This document shows positions 36,751-47,253 of a stretch of 64,000 nt of DNA, one piece after another (positions within the stretch are counted from its first letter, which is position 1; each line of letters begins with the position of its first letter). A program made the position numbers and the translations under genes. Origin of the DNA: Sialis fuliginosa (taxonomy: Eukaryota; Arthropoda; Insecta; Megaloptera; Sialidae). Below the pieces are notes generated by a model, which worked only from the letters and a program-made list of their open reading frames with translations, was not told where the DNA came from and did no database searches. Where the stretch lies: NCBI GenBank assembly GCA_961205875.1, contig OY540810.1:32860001-32924000 (forward strand), in the 5' to 3' direction.

Positions 36751-37094
36751 TGCAAAGCTCCAGAGCGCAGTGTTGTTAAGTGTGCTCTCGGCACCGGTAC
36801 CCGAAGAACCCGTTTACGCGGTCAGACACCCAACGGCCATGAATGTGGTTCTCTCTTAGCGATTACGGAGCTGTTTTTTATATTTCCTACACACATAGTC
36901 ACACACACATGCACATCAACTCGTTTAAATATCAAATGTCAACAGAATCATTCTCGACTGCATAATTAATAAAAATGTACGAGTATGTATATCGATTTTC
37001 ATCACATGTTATGTAATGTTGAGGAGAGTTGGCCAATTCTGTGATTGGAATGGAAATAAAATAGTTTTTAAAGTTTTTTTATAAGAGTTGTGTT

Positions 37095-37353
37095 TAGGGT
37101 GACCAGATTTTAGTTTTTGTAAACCCTGACATAAAAATGAAGACTCCTTCTTTATTTTATTTTATCCTTTCTTTTCATAAAATTTATTACCCTAGTCTGC
37201 AGTTTTACGCTCCTGCACTATTTTTTACGACCTTTTTTTTAGTCGTCATCATTTTTTGCAAAACCCGGAGAAATTGCACCAAAACCCTGAGCCCGGAGAA
37301 CCAGTATGCAAGCACTGAGACTCCGGGTCAAAACCTGAGACCTGATCACCCTA
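37095..37353 (+). mobile_element. hAT MITE family c, copy 3
   Basis: The ends are TAGGGTGACCAG and CTGATCACCCTA, almost perfect inverted repeats. An exact 8-bp duplication gttgtgtt flanks them (37087-37094 and 37354-37361). It is the best-preserved of the three copies, 259 bp, and non-coding. Confidence 0.92.
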
Positions 37354-37361
37354 GTTGTGTT

Positions 37362-38666
37362 ACTGTTATAGGTAGGTACTATGATATTGACGTGAATATG
37401 ATCTGGGGTAAAAAAAGGTAAGATGCGGGGGTAAAAATATTTTTTTGGTCGGATTTACTTGAAACTTACATGAATAAATATTCTACAATACAAATAATAA
37501 AACATGTATTTTAGTATTTTTTTATACGTGCCTAAACAGCCGATGAAGGGGTGTAAACCACCCTCAAATTTTAAATTTTAATTACTAATAAATGCGTTTA
37601 CTAATTCATGTTGCCTTGGAATAGGCATGATGCCAGTGACAAACTATCACTGAAATTATGACTTTAAATAATGAAATAAGTTAAAAAGATTCTAAAAAAT
37701 GTATTTATTTTTATATTAAAGGCGAGATTAATATGATTTTTGTTAAAATAAAAACGCAAAATACATCAATTCGCCATGTTTAATAAAACACCAGTTAGAG
37801 TGGATGACGTCACGGTTACGTAAATGTCATTTTTGTTATCTGCACTGTTTATAAATTATTTTGTGGTTTTAAATTATCAATTTTCTCAGTTTTGTATTAC
37901 CAAAAGTAAAACCGAGAAACATTAGCGATGGAACAAGGATTTATTATTGTTGACAAGGAGTGTTTACATAGGCGTGACGTCAAAAATGCGCCATGACACC
38001 TGCGAGTGTTTTGGCGTCAAATTCAAAATTAGTTTTAAAAGGGTCAATTTTTGTGATTAAACCTTTATTTTCTGCAGAAATAAGCATTTTTTTGGAAATA
38101 AGAGACACGTAAGATCATTATAAAATAGTTTTTTTTTAAATTAAGCATCATGCCTATTTCATTTTCTCCCAAAAATCAATACAAAATATTCAAACAAAAT
38201 TAATTTTGACCATGTGGTACTGTGTAAAACAATTCCAATCATCTCATTAGGCGATCGGCGATGTTTAAAGAATCGATCTCTGATAAACCCAGCAACAAAA
38301 ACAAAAACGGGTGCATTAAACACAGCGTTCTGATTGGTCGCAGACCGTCACAGATTTAATCACGATTTCGATTATGATTTCTATAATGAAATGACTCACA
38401 GCCACCATTGTACTTTCGTTCCGGTTTTAAAAACAGTTTTTATTTGTTTATTTGTCACAGACCAGGCAGAATGTGACCGCATGTATTGTTCGAAATGTAT
38501 TGGAAATGTCATTTTGTTGAATTATGTAAGCTTGCTTCGTGAAGTTATTATTTTGTGAATGGTCATGAACTTAAAATTATTTAATGATCTAATGGACTCC
38601 ATAAGCTCAAGTGTATTGTTTTTATTTCTTTTGTTTATTCTTTAATTAATAAATTTTATGTAAATA
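37362..38666. other. Unassigned DNA with CRE-like sites
   Basis: TGACGTCA-type sites occur at about 37805 (GATGACGTCACGG) and 37976 (GTGACGTCAAAAA). A TAGGCATGATGC word at about 37624 reappears inverted at about 38147, hinting at an element of about 530 bp, but the match is short. No gene. Confidence 0.35.
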
Positions 38667-39006
38667 CTAGCTGTGTCCGCGGCTTCGCTCGCATGGACCA
38701 CGGAATTATATGCTATAGCCAACTTAGTGGCTCATAAGAAAAACTAAAGTTCGGGCTTGTAACTCGGAAACTAAAAGTAATATAAAAATTTTAAATACAC
38801 CAATCAATTCTACAGTACAAAGTACTTTAAGAAACTGCAAACAAAAAGTACCTATCTACTTTAACAAAAAAGTTATAGCCATTTAAAGAACTTTCGAATT
38901 TTAAAATTTTTGGGTATACCATCTAAACCATATATATACAATTATTAATATTTTTTGATCTACAAATAATTCATCTCATTTAATCGAATATGTATCTCTT
39001 ACCGTT
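38667..39006 (+). repeat. Lep1-like end followed by repeat family C, copy 2
   Basis: CTAGCTGTGTCCGCGGCTTC marks a short-repeat terminus at 38669. Family C starts at about 38711 (GCTATAGCCAACTTAGTGGC) and runs to the AATCGAATATGTATCTCTTA region. It is shorter than copy 1. Confidence 0.65.
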
Positions 39007-39649
39007 AGTTATATGTGCTTTTTTAAATTAAATGCGTAAAGAAGTATTTTACTTACACAAAATAACATTTGTGAATGTCAAGAGGATGGTATTTTGTAAT
39101 TTTATTTCAGTTACCAAACAATATAAAAATCGTTCGATATAAAAATGTTCATTTATCAATAAAATAACCTTAAAAAATATTTTATTACATTGAAAATTGG
39201 AAAAAATCATGAAAACCTCAAACTTCCACATTCCATCTGTAGATCACAATCTATATATACATCTTCCGAATGAAAAAGTTCTCAACAACGCATAAATATT
39301 TCAATTCATTTCGCTTGTCTTACAGCTCTGGACATAAAACTGCAAAGGGTAGACAAAAAAACGTGAGCTTTTAAACCTTGTCAATTTCGAGAAACAATAA
39401 AATTCGCTAACATACCGAAAGCCTTTTTGTTCCCATTGTTGTTCTTGTCCTATTTATGCGTCTGTGCTGTTTTTTGTTCTTGTTTGTTTTCGAGGCCGTA
39501 ACTTAGTTGGTTTCATTTGTTATATATAGGGTGTGACACAATATTTATTTTCAACAATAATGAATTAATGAACATGTGTAAATTTACGAATAATAGCAAA
39601 ATTTAAACGTAGATATTTGTGAAACGTACAATTATATAAAAAAAAGTTT
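39007..39649. other. Unassigned AT-rich DNA
   Basis: Nothing supported was found. Confidence 0.45.
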
Positions 39650-39972
39650 CCAGACCCATAAAAAAACTGAAGTTAGGGTTTGTAACTCGGAAACTAAAAG
39701 TGATATAAACTTTTTAAATGCACCAGTCAATTCTACACAAAAATTGCTTTAAGAAATCGCAAACAAAAAGTACCGATCTACTTTGACAAAAAAGTTATAA
39801 ATATAAATTTTCAGACTTTTGGGTATACAGCCTAAACCACATAGAATCATTAATATTTTTTGATGTAGTAATACTCACTCTTTTCTTACAAATAATTCAT
39901 CTCATTTAACCGAATCTGTATCTATTACCGTTTAGGAAATCCCCATGCATTTCCCGCTTATCTTGGACACCT
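39650..39972 (+). repeat. Interspersed repeat family C, copy 3
   Basis: Matches copy 1 from GGGTTTGTAACTCGGAAACT to TTTCCCGCTTATCTTGGACA, including GGGTATACAGCCTAAACCAC and AATACTCACTCTTTTCTTAC. Confidence 0.7.
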
Positions 39973-40039
39973 GTATGAAAAATATGTCTGGCTTACTGAC
40001 AAAAGTTAGAAAAAATAAAAAGAATATATATTATAGATG

Positions 40040-40830
40040 ATAATATTCTCTACAACTTTTATCTAAAACATTATTTTCTAATTTTCACCGTTTCAAATAT
40101 AATAGTACGTCTGGTACGTAAAAAAACCCTGCACTTTTTGATTGGGGTATGACACTTTCTGTGCCCATAGATAAGGTTAAAAGAATAATTTTCAGATAGG
40201 GAGCCACTTTAAAATCCGTGTAGAACACCATTATATCGGCTATTAAAGATGGCCCTCTCCGTTTTTATATGAGGTAAAAAAATGATATTGGGCACAATAA
40301 AAAAGTTATATAACAATTAAGTTTGTAAGAAAAGTGAAATCTTCAGATTTCGGAAAATTGTGGGGAACCCTTAAGATTTAGAGAAAAATGAATAATGATA
40401 AAAACTATTTTTTTTAATAAGAACTTTAAAATAAACAAAAGAAAATTGAAATCAGATGATTAGGAGCTGAGATACAGCCAATTTAATAAAAACCGTGAGG
40501 GCCATCTTTAATAGCCGATATAATGGTGTTCTACACGGATTTTAAAGTGGCTCCCTATCTGAAAATGTTTCTTTTGACCTTATATATGACCACCGAAAGT
40601 GGCATACCCCAATCAAAAAGTGCAGCGTTTTGGCTTTATTTGCCACGAACCAGACGTACTATAACTAGATTAAAGATTAAACATTCGTTTTTGCGTTTTT
40701 AAAAATAGTGTTTTCTTCCCAGACAAAAATTAACCTTTAATATCAAATTTCATTGTTCTGTGTTTTATCGTGTTTGAGTAACAACGTCTACAGACCGACA
40801 GACATCAAGATCAAAATGTCTACATATAGC
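40040..40830 (+). repeat. Interspersed repeat family D, interrupted copy
   Basis: The parts outside the palindrome match 55075-55310: left TTTTCACCGTTTCAAATATA (55k: an 'ATTCGCACTGTTTCAAAG' segment), right TTTTCTTCCCAGACAAAAAT and ACGTCTACAGACCGACAGAC. It was split by the fold-back element at 40103-40661. Confidence 0.6.
40103..40661. mobile_element. Fold-back MITE with about 170-bp inverted repeats
   Basis: The arms (about 40103-40276 and 40491-40661) share TTTTGATTGGGGTATG, TTTTCAGATAGGGAGCCACT and CACCATTATATCGGCTATTA. The outermost bases are TAGTACGTCTGG on both sides, so a TA target site (Tc1/mariner-like) is possible. The spacer of about 215 bp is AT-rich. Non-coding. Confidence 0.82.
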
Positions 40831-41341
40831 CAAATAAGGAAAGTAAATTGCGTTAGTATTAAAATTACAAAATAGTTAAGTGTCATTAGTAAGTTCAATG
40901 TTTGATATATTTTTGCGCTTTAATTAAGATCTATAAATAAATTCAAATGAAGTGATAATTTAATTAGCACATTTATTTTGGTATTTATTCCAAACAGAGA
41001 ACAGTACAGTGTGTTTAATTTAATTAATGCACAATGTACGTTTATCAAAATACTGTAATACCGAATTTTTCCAAACAAAGATTTAATTTAAATGATTTAT
41101 CTCTCTATTCATAATTAAATTATATTATTCACAGATATACCACCAGCTAATGAATTCTTGTATTTATTTAATTTAATTAAAATACTCATTCATTTATCTT
41201 TATGTAGTATTTTGTACACTAGCCAATTAGCCAACTGTAAATGATTTTTATTTAACTTTACATTAAAATATTTCTTAGATTATGAATTTACTGTAAGTGG
41301 CCAAAATAGATTAATTCGTTTATTATATTTTTAATTACTAC
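40831..41341. other. AT-rich DNA without recognised features
   Basis: Nothing supported was found. Confidence 0.45.
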
Positions 41342-41444
41342 ATATGAGTCGTGTTAAAACAAAAGTCGCCTTATCCACCCCCTGACCCAAACTGAGTTAG
41401 CTATCAGGTTCTGTTCCTTATGTATAAAGGTACAATTACCCGGT

Positions 41445-41592
41445 ATTATGCGGTGTTCACACCAAAGAAAACAAAACAGCAACACGGTGTTTGAAAACAC
41501 GTCGTATTTAAAAATGCATAGGGTTTATTGCACTTTTGTCAAAAAGACACGATGTTGCTGTTTTGTTTTTTCGGTCTGAACACGGCATTATA
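41445..41592 (-). mobile_element. Short MITE with about 40-bp inverted repeats, copy 2
   Basis: Inverted relative to the copy at 12342-12488: AAAACAAAACAGCAACACGG on the left, TGTTGCTGTTTTGTTTTTTC on the right, with the interior CATAGGGTTTATTGCACTTT. Lies within a larger inverted-repeat element. Confidence 0.75.
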
Positions 41593-41694
41593 CATGATAA
41601 ATCTTGTCTTATCACGTTCAAAATCAATAATAAAACTGTGTGTTAAACAAAACTTAGTCTTATCCATTAAATAAAATATAATATTTTAAAATTT

Positions 41695-41766
41695 GAAATA
41701 GATGTTACAAATGCTAACAGTAAGATATTTAATATCTTATTGTTAGCATTTGTAACATCTGTTTCA
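41695..41766. repeat. Compact hairpin, about 34-bp arms
   Basis: GATGTTACAAATGCTAACAG TAAGATATT reads back as AATATCTTATTGTTAGCATT TGTAACATC, with almost no loop. It sits near the centre of the surrounding inverted-repeat element. Confidence 0.85.
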
Positions 41767-42246
41767 GAAAAGATCAATACAACAAATAAACAATTAAATA
41801 ATTCACAAAACTTAAACAAAACTTGTCTAATCCATGCATACTAAACAAAAGTCTTCTAATCCAAATTTGTTTTCAAAATTACTCAAAATTTTGTAACTGT
41901 TTTAATTTGGTTTCTTCATAATTTGAATCTGTTATCAGTGCATAATGATATTATTGACCATAAAAACTGATATTGGAACTACACAAAATATTAAAAGAAA
42001 AAAACAATTTGTAGAAAATAAATTTAGATGGATTAGGCGACTTTTGTTTTAACACGCCTCATATCCAGAAAATTCGATATACTATAAATGCATGGTTATT
42101 ATGCTTAATTAATATTGCATTTTTCGTATTACTAAACCTGAAAGATATACTTGGTCTAGATAGTGGCGTAGTTAGATATTGGCGAAACCGACAAAAACAG
42201 GGTAGAAGAGCTTTGAGTCATATAAACTGACATGAGAACTAAGAAA

Positions 42247-42402
42247 AGATCTTCACTAACTCCAAGCGCAATAAGCAGTTTTAGAGGGAGCCAAAATCGA
42301 CATGTCAACGAAAAAAATATCATAAAGGTCTTCAGTAACACTAAGAAGGCACAAAAGTGAGTTTAAGGAGACTCAAAATTGACATGACAATGAAAAAAAT
42401 TT
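42247..42402 (+). repeat. Imperfect tandem duplication, about 80-bp unit
   Basis: Two units share AAGRTCTTCA.TAAC, then GGAG(C/A)C(A/T)CAAAATTGACATG-like and CAA(C/T)GAAAAAAA words. The segment follows a hAT-like start 'AGTGGCGTAGTTAG' at 42163. The minus-strand frame here is not a recognised protein. Confidence 0.55.
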
Positions 42403-42430
42403 TCAAAAATACGTTTTTATATATTCATAA

Positions 42431-43130
42431 TGACTAGCCCCGGCTTCGCACGGGAGTTAATATTTCACTTATGGAGGGTTGTAATTAGTTTCATTCGATC
42501 CGGTGAGAAAAATACCACGGGGTGGGGGTTTCAGGGGGAAAAAACCCTATCTCGCACAGGAGATATTTACGATTTTTTCCGACTTGATTTACTATTATCG
42601 TCACTATATATAATAATTTACCAGGGCTTCGAACCGGAACTGAACCGAAAACCGGAAAAACCGTTATTTTTGCCGGAACGAAAACCGGAACAGAACCGAA
42701 ATAAAAATATCGGTTTTAACGGTTCAGTACATGTTAAAATACTCGCGTTAACATGATCTTATTTCCCACTTCAATTGTCGTTCGGACTATCATACAAGTA
42801 CCATAAAATATTCTAAATTATGGTAGAAAATTTTTTTTATTACAAATAATTTTTTTTAATTAATCACTCGGAGCTGAACAAAAAACCGGAAAACCGTTAT
42901 TTTTTGCGGAACGAAAACCGGAACCGAACCGAAATATATTTTTTTACTCGAACCGGAACGAAAACCGAAACGAAAAAAATAACGGTTCGAAGCCTTGTAA
43001 TTTACTATAACCTGGCCAGAGAACATATCTATAAATTAAAAAAAACACGTGGTTCTTGAGTTATAAGCGCACGAACGGACAGACAGACAGGCAGAGAGAC
43101 GTTGATCTTTATAATATATATGGATTATTA
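42431..43130 (-). repeat. Lep1-like repeat, interrupted by a hAT MITE
   Basis: It begins ACTAGCCCCGGCTTCGCACG GGAGTTAATATTTC and ends CGGACAGACAGACAGGCAGA followed by TTTATAATATATATGG. It matches 29290-29485 inverted. The insertion at 42622-42996 splits it. Without the insertion the element would be about 320 bp. Non-coding despite a 108-codon frame at 42430-42756. Confidence 0.7.
42622..42996. mobile_element. hAT MITE family g rich in CCGGAAC motifs
   Basis: The ends are CAGGGCTTCGAACCGG and CAAGGCTTCGAACCGT (right end read inward), flanked by an exact 8-bp duplication taatttac (42614-42621 and 42997-43004). Both halves carry many GAACCGAAA / ACCGGAA words (about five on each side). These may be binding repeats for a transposase. 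Confidence 0.88.
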
Positions 43131-43539
43131 TATTTCAATTTTGTAAATTAAGTACTATACTTTTAATATATAATAATGTAAAACGTGTATGGTCACCATA
43201 TTTATCTACAAGCAATGTTGGGAATACTACAATTTATAACCGGTATTGTTTCCATCTGTATCAGAAATAATATCGATTCCTATGTGAATATCAAATGTGG
43301 ATACTACAGAAATCGAAATCCCATTTATGTCACAACTTATGTTCTGCAAAGTTTTTTTCCATAATAAACACAGCACGACATATTTTTTGCAAATCGGTGT
43401 ACAATTCGAAACTGATATATTAAACGCATGCATTTACGCCAGTGAAGCGAAATAGCAGCGCACTCGTATTTCATAACAAACATGTCGAGGAAACAAGAAC
43501 CAAGTTGTACCGGTCTCCGATAGAGACACGTAGTAGTAG
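43131..43539. other. Unassigned AT-rich DNA
   Basis: Nothing supported was found. Confidence 0.4.
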
Positions 43540-43830
43540 TATGTAGTTTAGTAAGGTGTATATATGTGTCTCCCCAGTAACCGGTTTATGCACACTCACG
43601 TACACACACACACACGCACACGCAGTCATACGGGCGCGACGTCTGGATGGGATGGCGGATGGCCTTTTCCGTTGCAGCGCAACTCCCTTGGAATGTTGTC
43701 GTGCCAGTCTTTCTCTCTTACATTACCTCTCTCTTTCTTGTATGTGTGTGTATCAGACGAGTGAAGCTGGAGCTGGAGTATTGATGTTGTTATGTGGAGT
43801 CTGACATTGATCGTAGTAGTACAGCCTACG
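43540..43830. other. GC-richer island with CA/TG and TC runs
   Basis: Includes ACACACACACACACGCACAC (about 43601-43622), CGGGCGCGACGTCTGGATGG and TC-rich TTTCTCTCTTACATTACCTC. Overlapping plus-strand frames of 66 and 82 codons do not match any protein I know. The composition and preceding TATATA suggest a possible promoter or non-coding exon. Confidence 0.3.
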
Positions 43831-44276
43831 TGGCGCTTTGTTGGATAGCTACGGAACTAAAATAACAAAGTTCTTCGAAACGTTAATCCTGTTGACCGAT
43901 ATTCAAAATCTTCTTACATTTGAATGATATTATTCAAATCAGAGGAGATACCGTTACTATCTTGTTTTTGTACCTTATTAGATAGAATGATTAAAGTGAA
44001 AGTCACATATGGTAAAACCTTTAACAGAGCCAGTCAGAAATAAATGTCACTGTATTGTGAGTCCTTGTATTTCACACTAAATTAGGCCAAAGAAGGTTTA
44101 TGAAACGTAGAGTGAGGAACAAGGAATCCTTATTCCTAAAGAAGGAACTATGAATATAGGTATAAAACATACTTTTTGTTTATACTATAAAATTATTTAA
44201 AATACCAAATGGATTTTATCGTGTTAATAATCCTCCTTAATTATTTATCTAACTTCAAAGGCGAGAATATATGTAC
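43831..44276. other. Unassigned AT-rich DNA
   Basis: Nothing supported was found. Confidence 0.4.
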
Positions 44277-44916
44277 TAGGGTGTTTTTTAAATTTTTTTA
44301 AATTTTTATTTTTTTGGTCCCGCAGACCTATGTTTTAGCTTTAGATCAAAAGTTAATTGTCCCAAAATTTCAGACTCATAGATTAAACCTGTGGACGGCG
44401 CAAACCGAGTCTTTTTCCCATTTGATTAATATGGAAAAATTACTTTTTTACTTATGCGTAAATATCTCGTTGAAAAATGTATTTGTTTTAATTTCTTATA
44501 GCAGCATATCATAGAGAATTAAAATTATTACAAAAAAGATCCCGAGTTCTCAATTCATCAATCGAATATTTTTAAAAATATGTTCGTTTAAACATTATCA
44601 TAAAAAGTAAAATCCAATTTTTATGATATTTTTTAAACAAACATTTCTTAAAATTTATTGAATTTATGAATTGCGCACTTAATTCTCTAAAAAATATTCC
44701 CCTGAGAAATTTACAAACAAATTTTTTTTTCAACGAGATATTCACGCATAAGTAAAAAGTAAATTTTCCCATGTTAATCAAATGGGAAAGAGACTCGGTT
44801 TGCGCCGTCCACAGGGTTGATTTATGAGTCTGAAATTTTGGGACAATTAACTTTTGATCTAAAGCTAAAACATAGGCCTGCGGGGCCGAAAAAATAAAAA
44901 TAAAAAAAACACCCTA
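44277..44916. mobile_element. Palindromic element family P, complete copy
   Basis: Inverted repeats of about 240 bp run from TAGGGTGTTTTTTAAA to the mirror AAAAAACACCCTA. They include TTAATTGTCCCAAAATTTCA and GACGGCGCAAACCGAGTC. TA at each edge may be the target site. The central roughly 160 bp is unique. The same short frame is open in the arms of both copies but has no start context or homologue I recognise. Confidence 0.82.
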
Positions 44917-45860
44917 ATAATCTAATATGTACGTTAATTACAGATAATATCATGAAAGCACGTTATTTACCTAATGAGTGCAATATTCACTATTTTTAAT
45001 GTCCTACGATGCCCTACGTGATATAGTAACCATATATGTATTATCGTCTTAAAGTCAAATGTCTTCGGAAAAATAATTCACCTCCTGAGATAAACAAAAA
45101 CTAAAGGTCCAATGCACAGATTTTTTACCAGGCTTCACAACTAGAAGTATCATTTTACATATTTACTGAAAATTTCAAGTTTCTAGCTTACATTTATTAT
45201 ATATTTTTCTTTGGACAGACGGACGGACCACAAAGTAAGATTTATAGGAATCCTAAAAAACTACATCGTATAAATCTCGTTATATAAATAAGAATAGAAA
45301 ACGATATCATATAATACAACCATTCGAAATATTTACTTTTGAATAGTCAATATATTTTTTACAACGTGCTAAAATGGAAAAGGCAATCACGTAGTCGCAG
45401 ATTTGGAATCGCTTTGTATGCGGAATGACATTGTATAAAAAGTGAAATTGAATTACAAATATATATGTTTTATTTACGGTACGTTTTTAAATTTTAAATA
45501 TTCCACGGGTAGCAAACAAGATTAATTCAAATGCACAAAGTTCTTATATCTACATAAACTATAGATACATATGACAGAGGACATATGCATAAATTTGTAC
45601 CTGGCTAGAACCGTATTTAAAATATTGATTTTAAAAAATATTTTATTTCCTTAAACATACTACGAAATGTATTATCATCTAGTTTTAGAAGATTGCATCA
45701 CAAGTCATTTTATATGTAGTTTATTTTATTATACTAACATCATCAGCCCGACCCCTTCCTTATATTTGATGGAACCATTTTTTAATATATTTTTTTTACA
45801 AATTAATTAACATACTATGTAGTACTTAGTATATATATATTTATTATAATAAAAAAATAT
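44917..45860. other. AT-rich DNA downstream of the MBF2-like gene
   Basis: No gene was recognised. A 'GGACAGACGGACGGACCACA' word at 45214 resembles the tail of other short repeats. Confidence 0.45.
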
Positions 45861-45880
45861 ACCTACCTACATAAAATATA

Positions 45881-45890
45881 TTTATTTATT
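45881..45890 (-). terminator. Polyadenylation signals of the MBF2-like gene
   Basis: On the minus strand, AATAAATAAA holds two overlapping AATAAA hexamers 14-23 bp past the stop codon. The 3' UTR would be only about 35-45 nt. Confidence 0.6.
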
Positions 45891-45903
45891 TCATTTATAC
45901 AAT

Positions 45904-46358
45904 TTATACAATTTTATTTACTTTTTTTATATATATATCAGTTTTATAATTTAAACCTTTTCCTACATCTGAAGTATATGTGATATATACTATTTTCTGA
46001 CCTCGTTCAGATGCTTTTACAGTACCTCCACACCAAATATTTCCTTTACATTGATCAATCGCTATAATACAGCTCACTACATTACCAACTGGAGCAACGA
46101 ACGTTACAGTTTCTTCTTTATGAACGAATGGTACAGGTGGAAACTGTAAAATAATACTATTTGTACCTCAAAACAATATTATAAATTAAAGTTCATATTA
46201 ACTATCAAATACACACTTACAGATATAATGAGAGAATAGGATAAGGTACCGGGATCAGGTGTATCACAATCGCAGTAGTCCCCTTTACGGTATCCAACAG
46301 ATGCGGAAACTGCAATACCAACGCAGAGAGAAACTATTAGTATCAATAAATACTTCAT
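45904..46358 (-). CDS. Secreted MBF2-family protein, two exons
   Basis: Exon 1 is 46358-46221 (46 codons) and exon 2 is 46143-45904 (79 codons plus TAA). The phase-0 intron of 77 bp has donor TCT|GTAAGT and acceptor TTTTACAG|TTT. The 125-residue product starts with a signal peptide (MKYLLILIVSLCVGIAVSA, likely cut after residue 19). The mature part shows the MBF2 layout: VGYRKGDY at 21-28; the core VAPVGNVVSCIIAIDQCKG at 62-80; WCGG at 83-86; and the end SDVGKGLNYKTDIYIKK at 104-120, which corresponds to the family's 'S.RG.G..F.V.IYG' ending. Family members are usually 100-130 residues; the founder was described as a silkworm transcription co-activator, but most have a signal peptide and are expressed in gut, saliva or fat body with unknown function. 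Here Cys29, 31, 71, 78 and 84 may form disulphides. Membership rests on motif memory, not a search. No neighbouring gene is visible. Confidence 0.82.
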
Positions 46359-46635
46359 TGTTGTTTGTTTGATTATAAAATAACAACTAACTGTCGGGCA
46401 ATAACAGAAACTGTAATTGTTTCAAAGATATTGTGTCAATTACTTGAAATTATCAATAAATGCGATATTATTTTGATATCTGATACAGATATTTGCCAAT
46501 TGGGGCAAGATATAGTAAGTATATTTCTAATCATGATCGACGTCTCTTTATAAAATATTTTGTAAGGTAATAAATGATGTTGTTAATGGCTTGTTTCCTT
46601 TTCAGAACCGAAAAACAACTAGTAAGCAGACTAGA

Positions 46636-46643
46636 TTTTTATA
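46636..46643 (-). promoter_or_regulatory. TATA-like box upstream of the MBF2-like gene
   Basis: TATAAAAA on the minus strand lies about 280 bp before the ATG. A start site about 30 bp downstream, near 46613, would give a 5' UTR of about 255 nt, unless an unrecognised 5' intron exists. Position and sequence fit a core promoter, but AT-rich DNA yields many such matches. Confidence 0.4.
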
Positions 46644-46864
46644 TCGCGACAAGTAGCAGAACGCCAGTTCATTTACTATCCTAATTTATATATTTTATTA
46701 ATAACAAATACAAAATAATTTTTCCACATGTGAGGAATTAAAAAAGTAACTGTACAAAGAGTTTAAATTGCCCCACCTTTTACAGATACCCTTTACATAA
46801 TTTTTCAACCAAGACCTGACGTGAACGTGAGCGATTTTTAAATCGTGAGTCAAAGTAATACAAC

Positions 46865-47185
46865 CAGGGGTGTGTTGCCAAACATTTAACAACCGGCTCG
46901 CTATTTAAAAAAAAAAAAGAACAAATGCACTTTTAAAGCTATTTTTTTATTCTTAAATATTTAGGAACACGAATTTAAGAACGATTGGCATAACTGAGAA
47001 AAAGAGCAAAACACGGTATGTAGCGTATGTGGTACAATCGGTAAAACGTGGAGCTGAGTCGAAACCAACAGATACCGCGTGAAAACTAGAATATAAAAAT
47101 GGTTTGAACTTTTATTCGCGGAATAATTTAACAACCGGCTCGCCGATTTTCAAAAATCATAACAACCGGCTCCAGCACACCCCAA
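46865..47185. mobile_element. hAT MITE family h
   Basis: The left end is CAGGGGTGTGTTGCC. The right end read inward is TTGGGGTGTGCTGGAGCCGG. The octamers aatacaac (46857-46864) and aatgcaac (47186-47193) differ at one base. AACAACCGGCTC occurs three times, once near the left end and twice near the right, as subterminal repeats. It lies about 220 bp upstream of the MBF2-like gene's TATA-like box. Confidence 0.72.
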
Positions 47186-47253
47186 AATGCAACCGTGCAT
47201 GACTGGGTGTTATTTTATAAACAATTTTTTATATCTCTATTAAAATGACTTAT

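Larger units (their letters stand above)
41342..42064. mobile_element. Inverted-repeat element with nested MITE and internal motif repeats
   Basis: The ends are ATATGAGTCGTGTTAAAACA and ATATGAGGCGTGTTAAAACA (right end read inward), continuing into AAAGTCGCCT(T/A)ATCCA. Inside, ACAAAACTT..TCT(T/A)ATCCAT-type segments recur at about 41648, 41817 and 41847. A MITE (41445-41592) and a perfect-looking hairpin (41695-41766) are also present. Class unknown; no open frame. Confidence 0.75.

Noticed and set aside
36577-36969. 130-codon open frame, the longest in the window
   Set aside because: It runs through the (GT)20 microsatellite (Val-Cys repeats) and has no recognisable domain or start context.
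37617-38165. Element with TAGGCATGATGC inverted ends
   Set aside because: The inverted match is only about 12-16 bp and no target duplication or second copy was seen.
42163-42430. hAT element starting AGTGGCGTAGTTAG
   Set aside because: First base of the usual CAGTGG end is missing and no right end is evident; only the internal duplication was kept as a feature.
42430-42756. 108-codon open frame
   Set aside because: It crosses the boundary between a Lep1-like repeat and a nested hAT MITE, so it cannot be an ancient gene.
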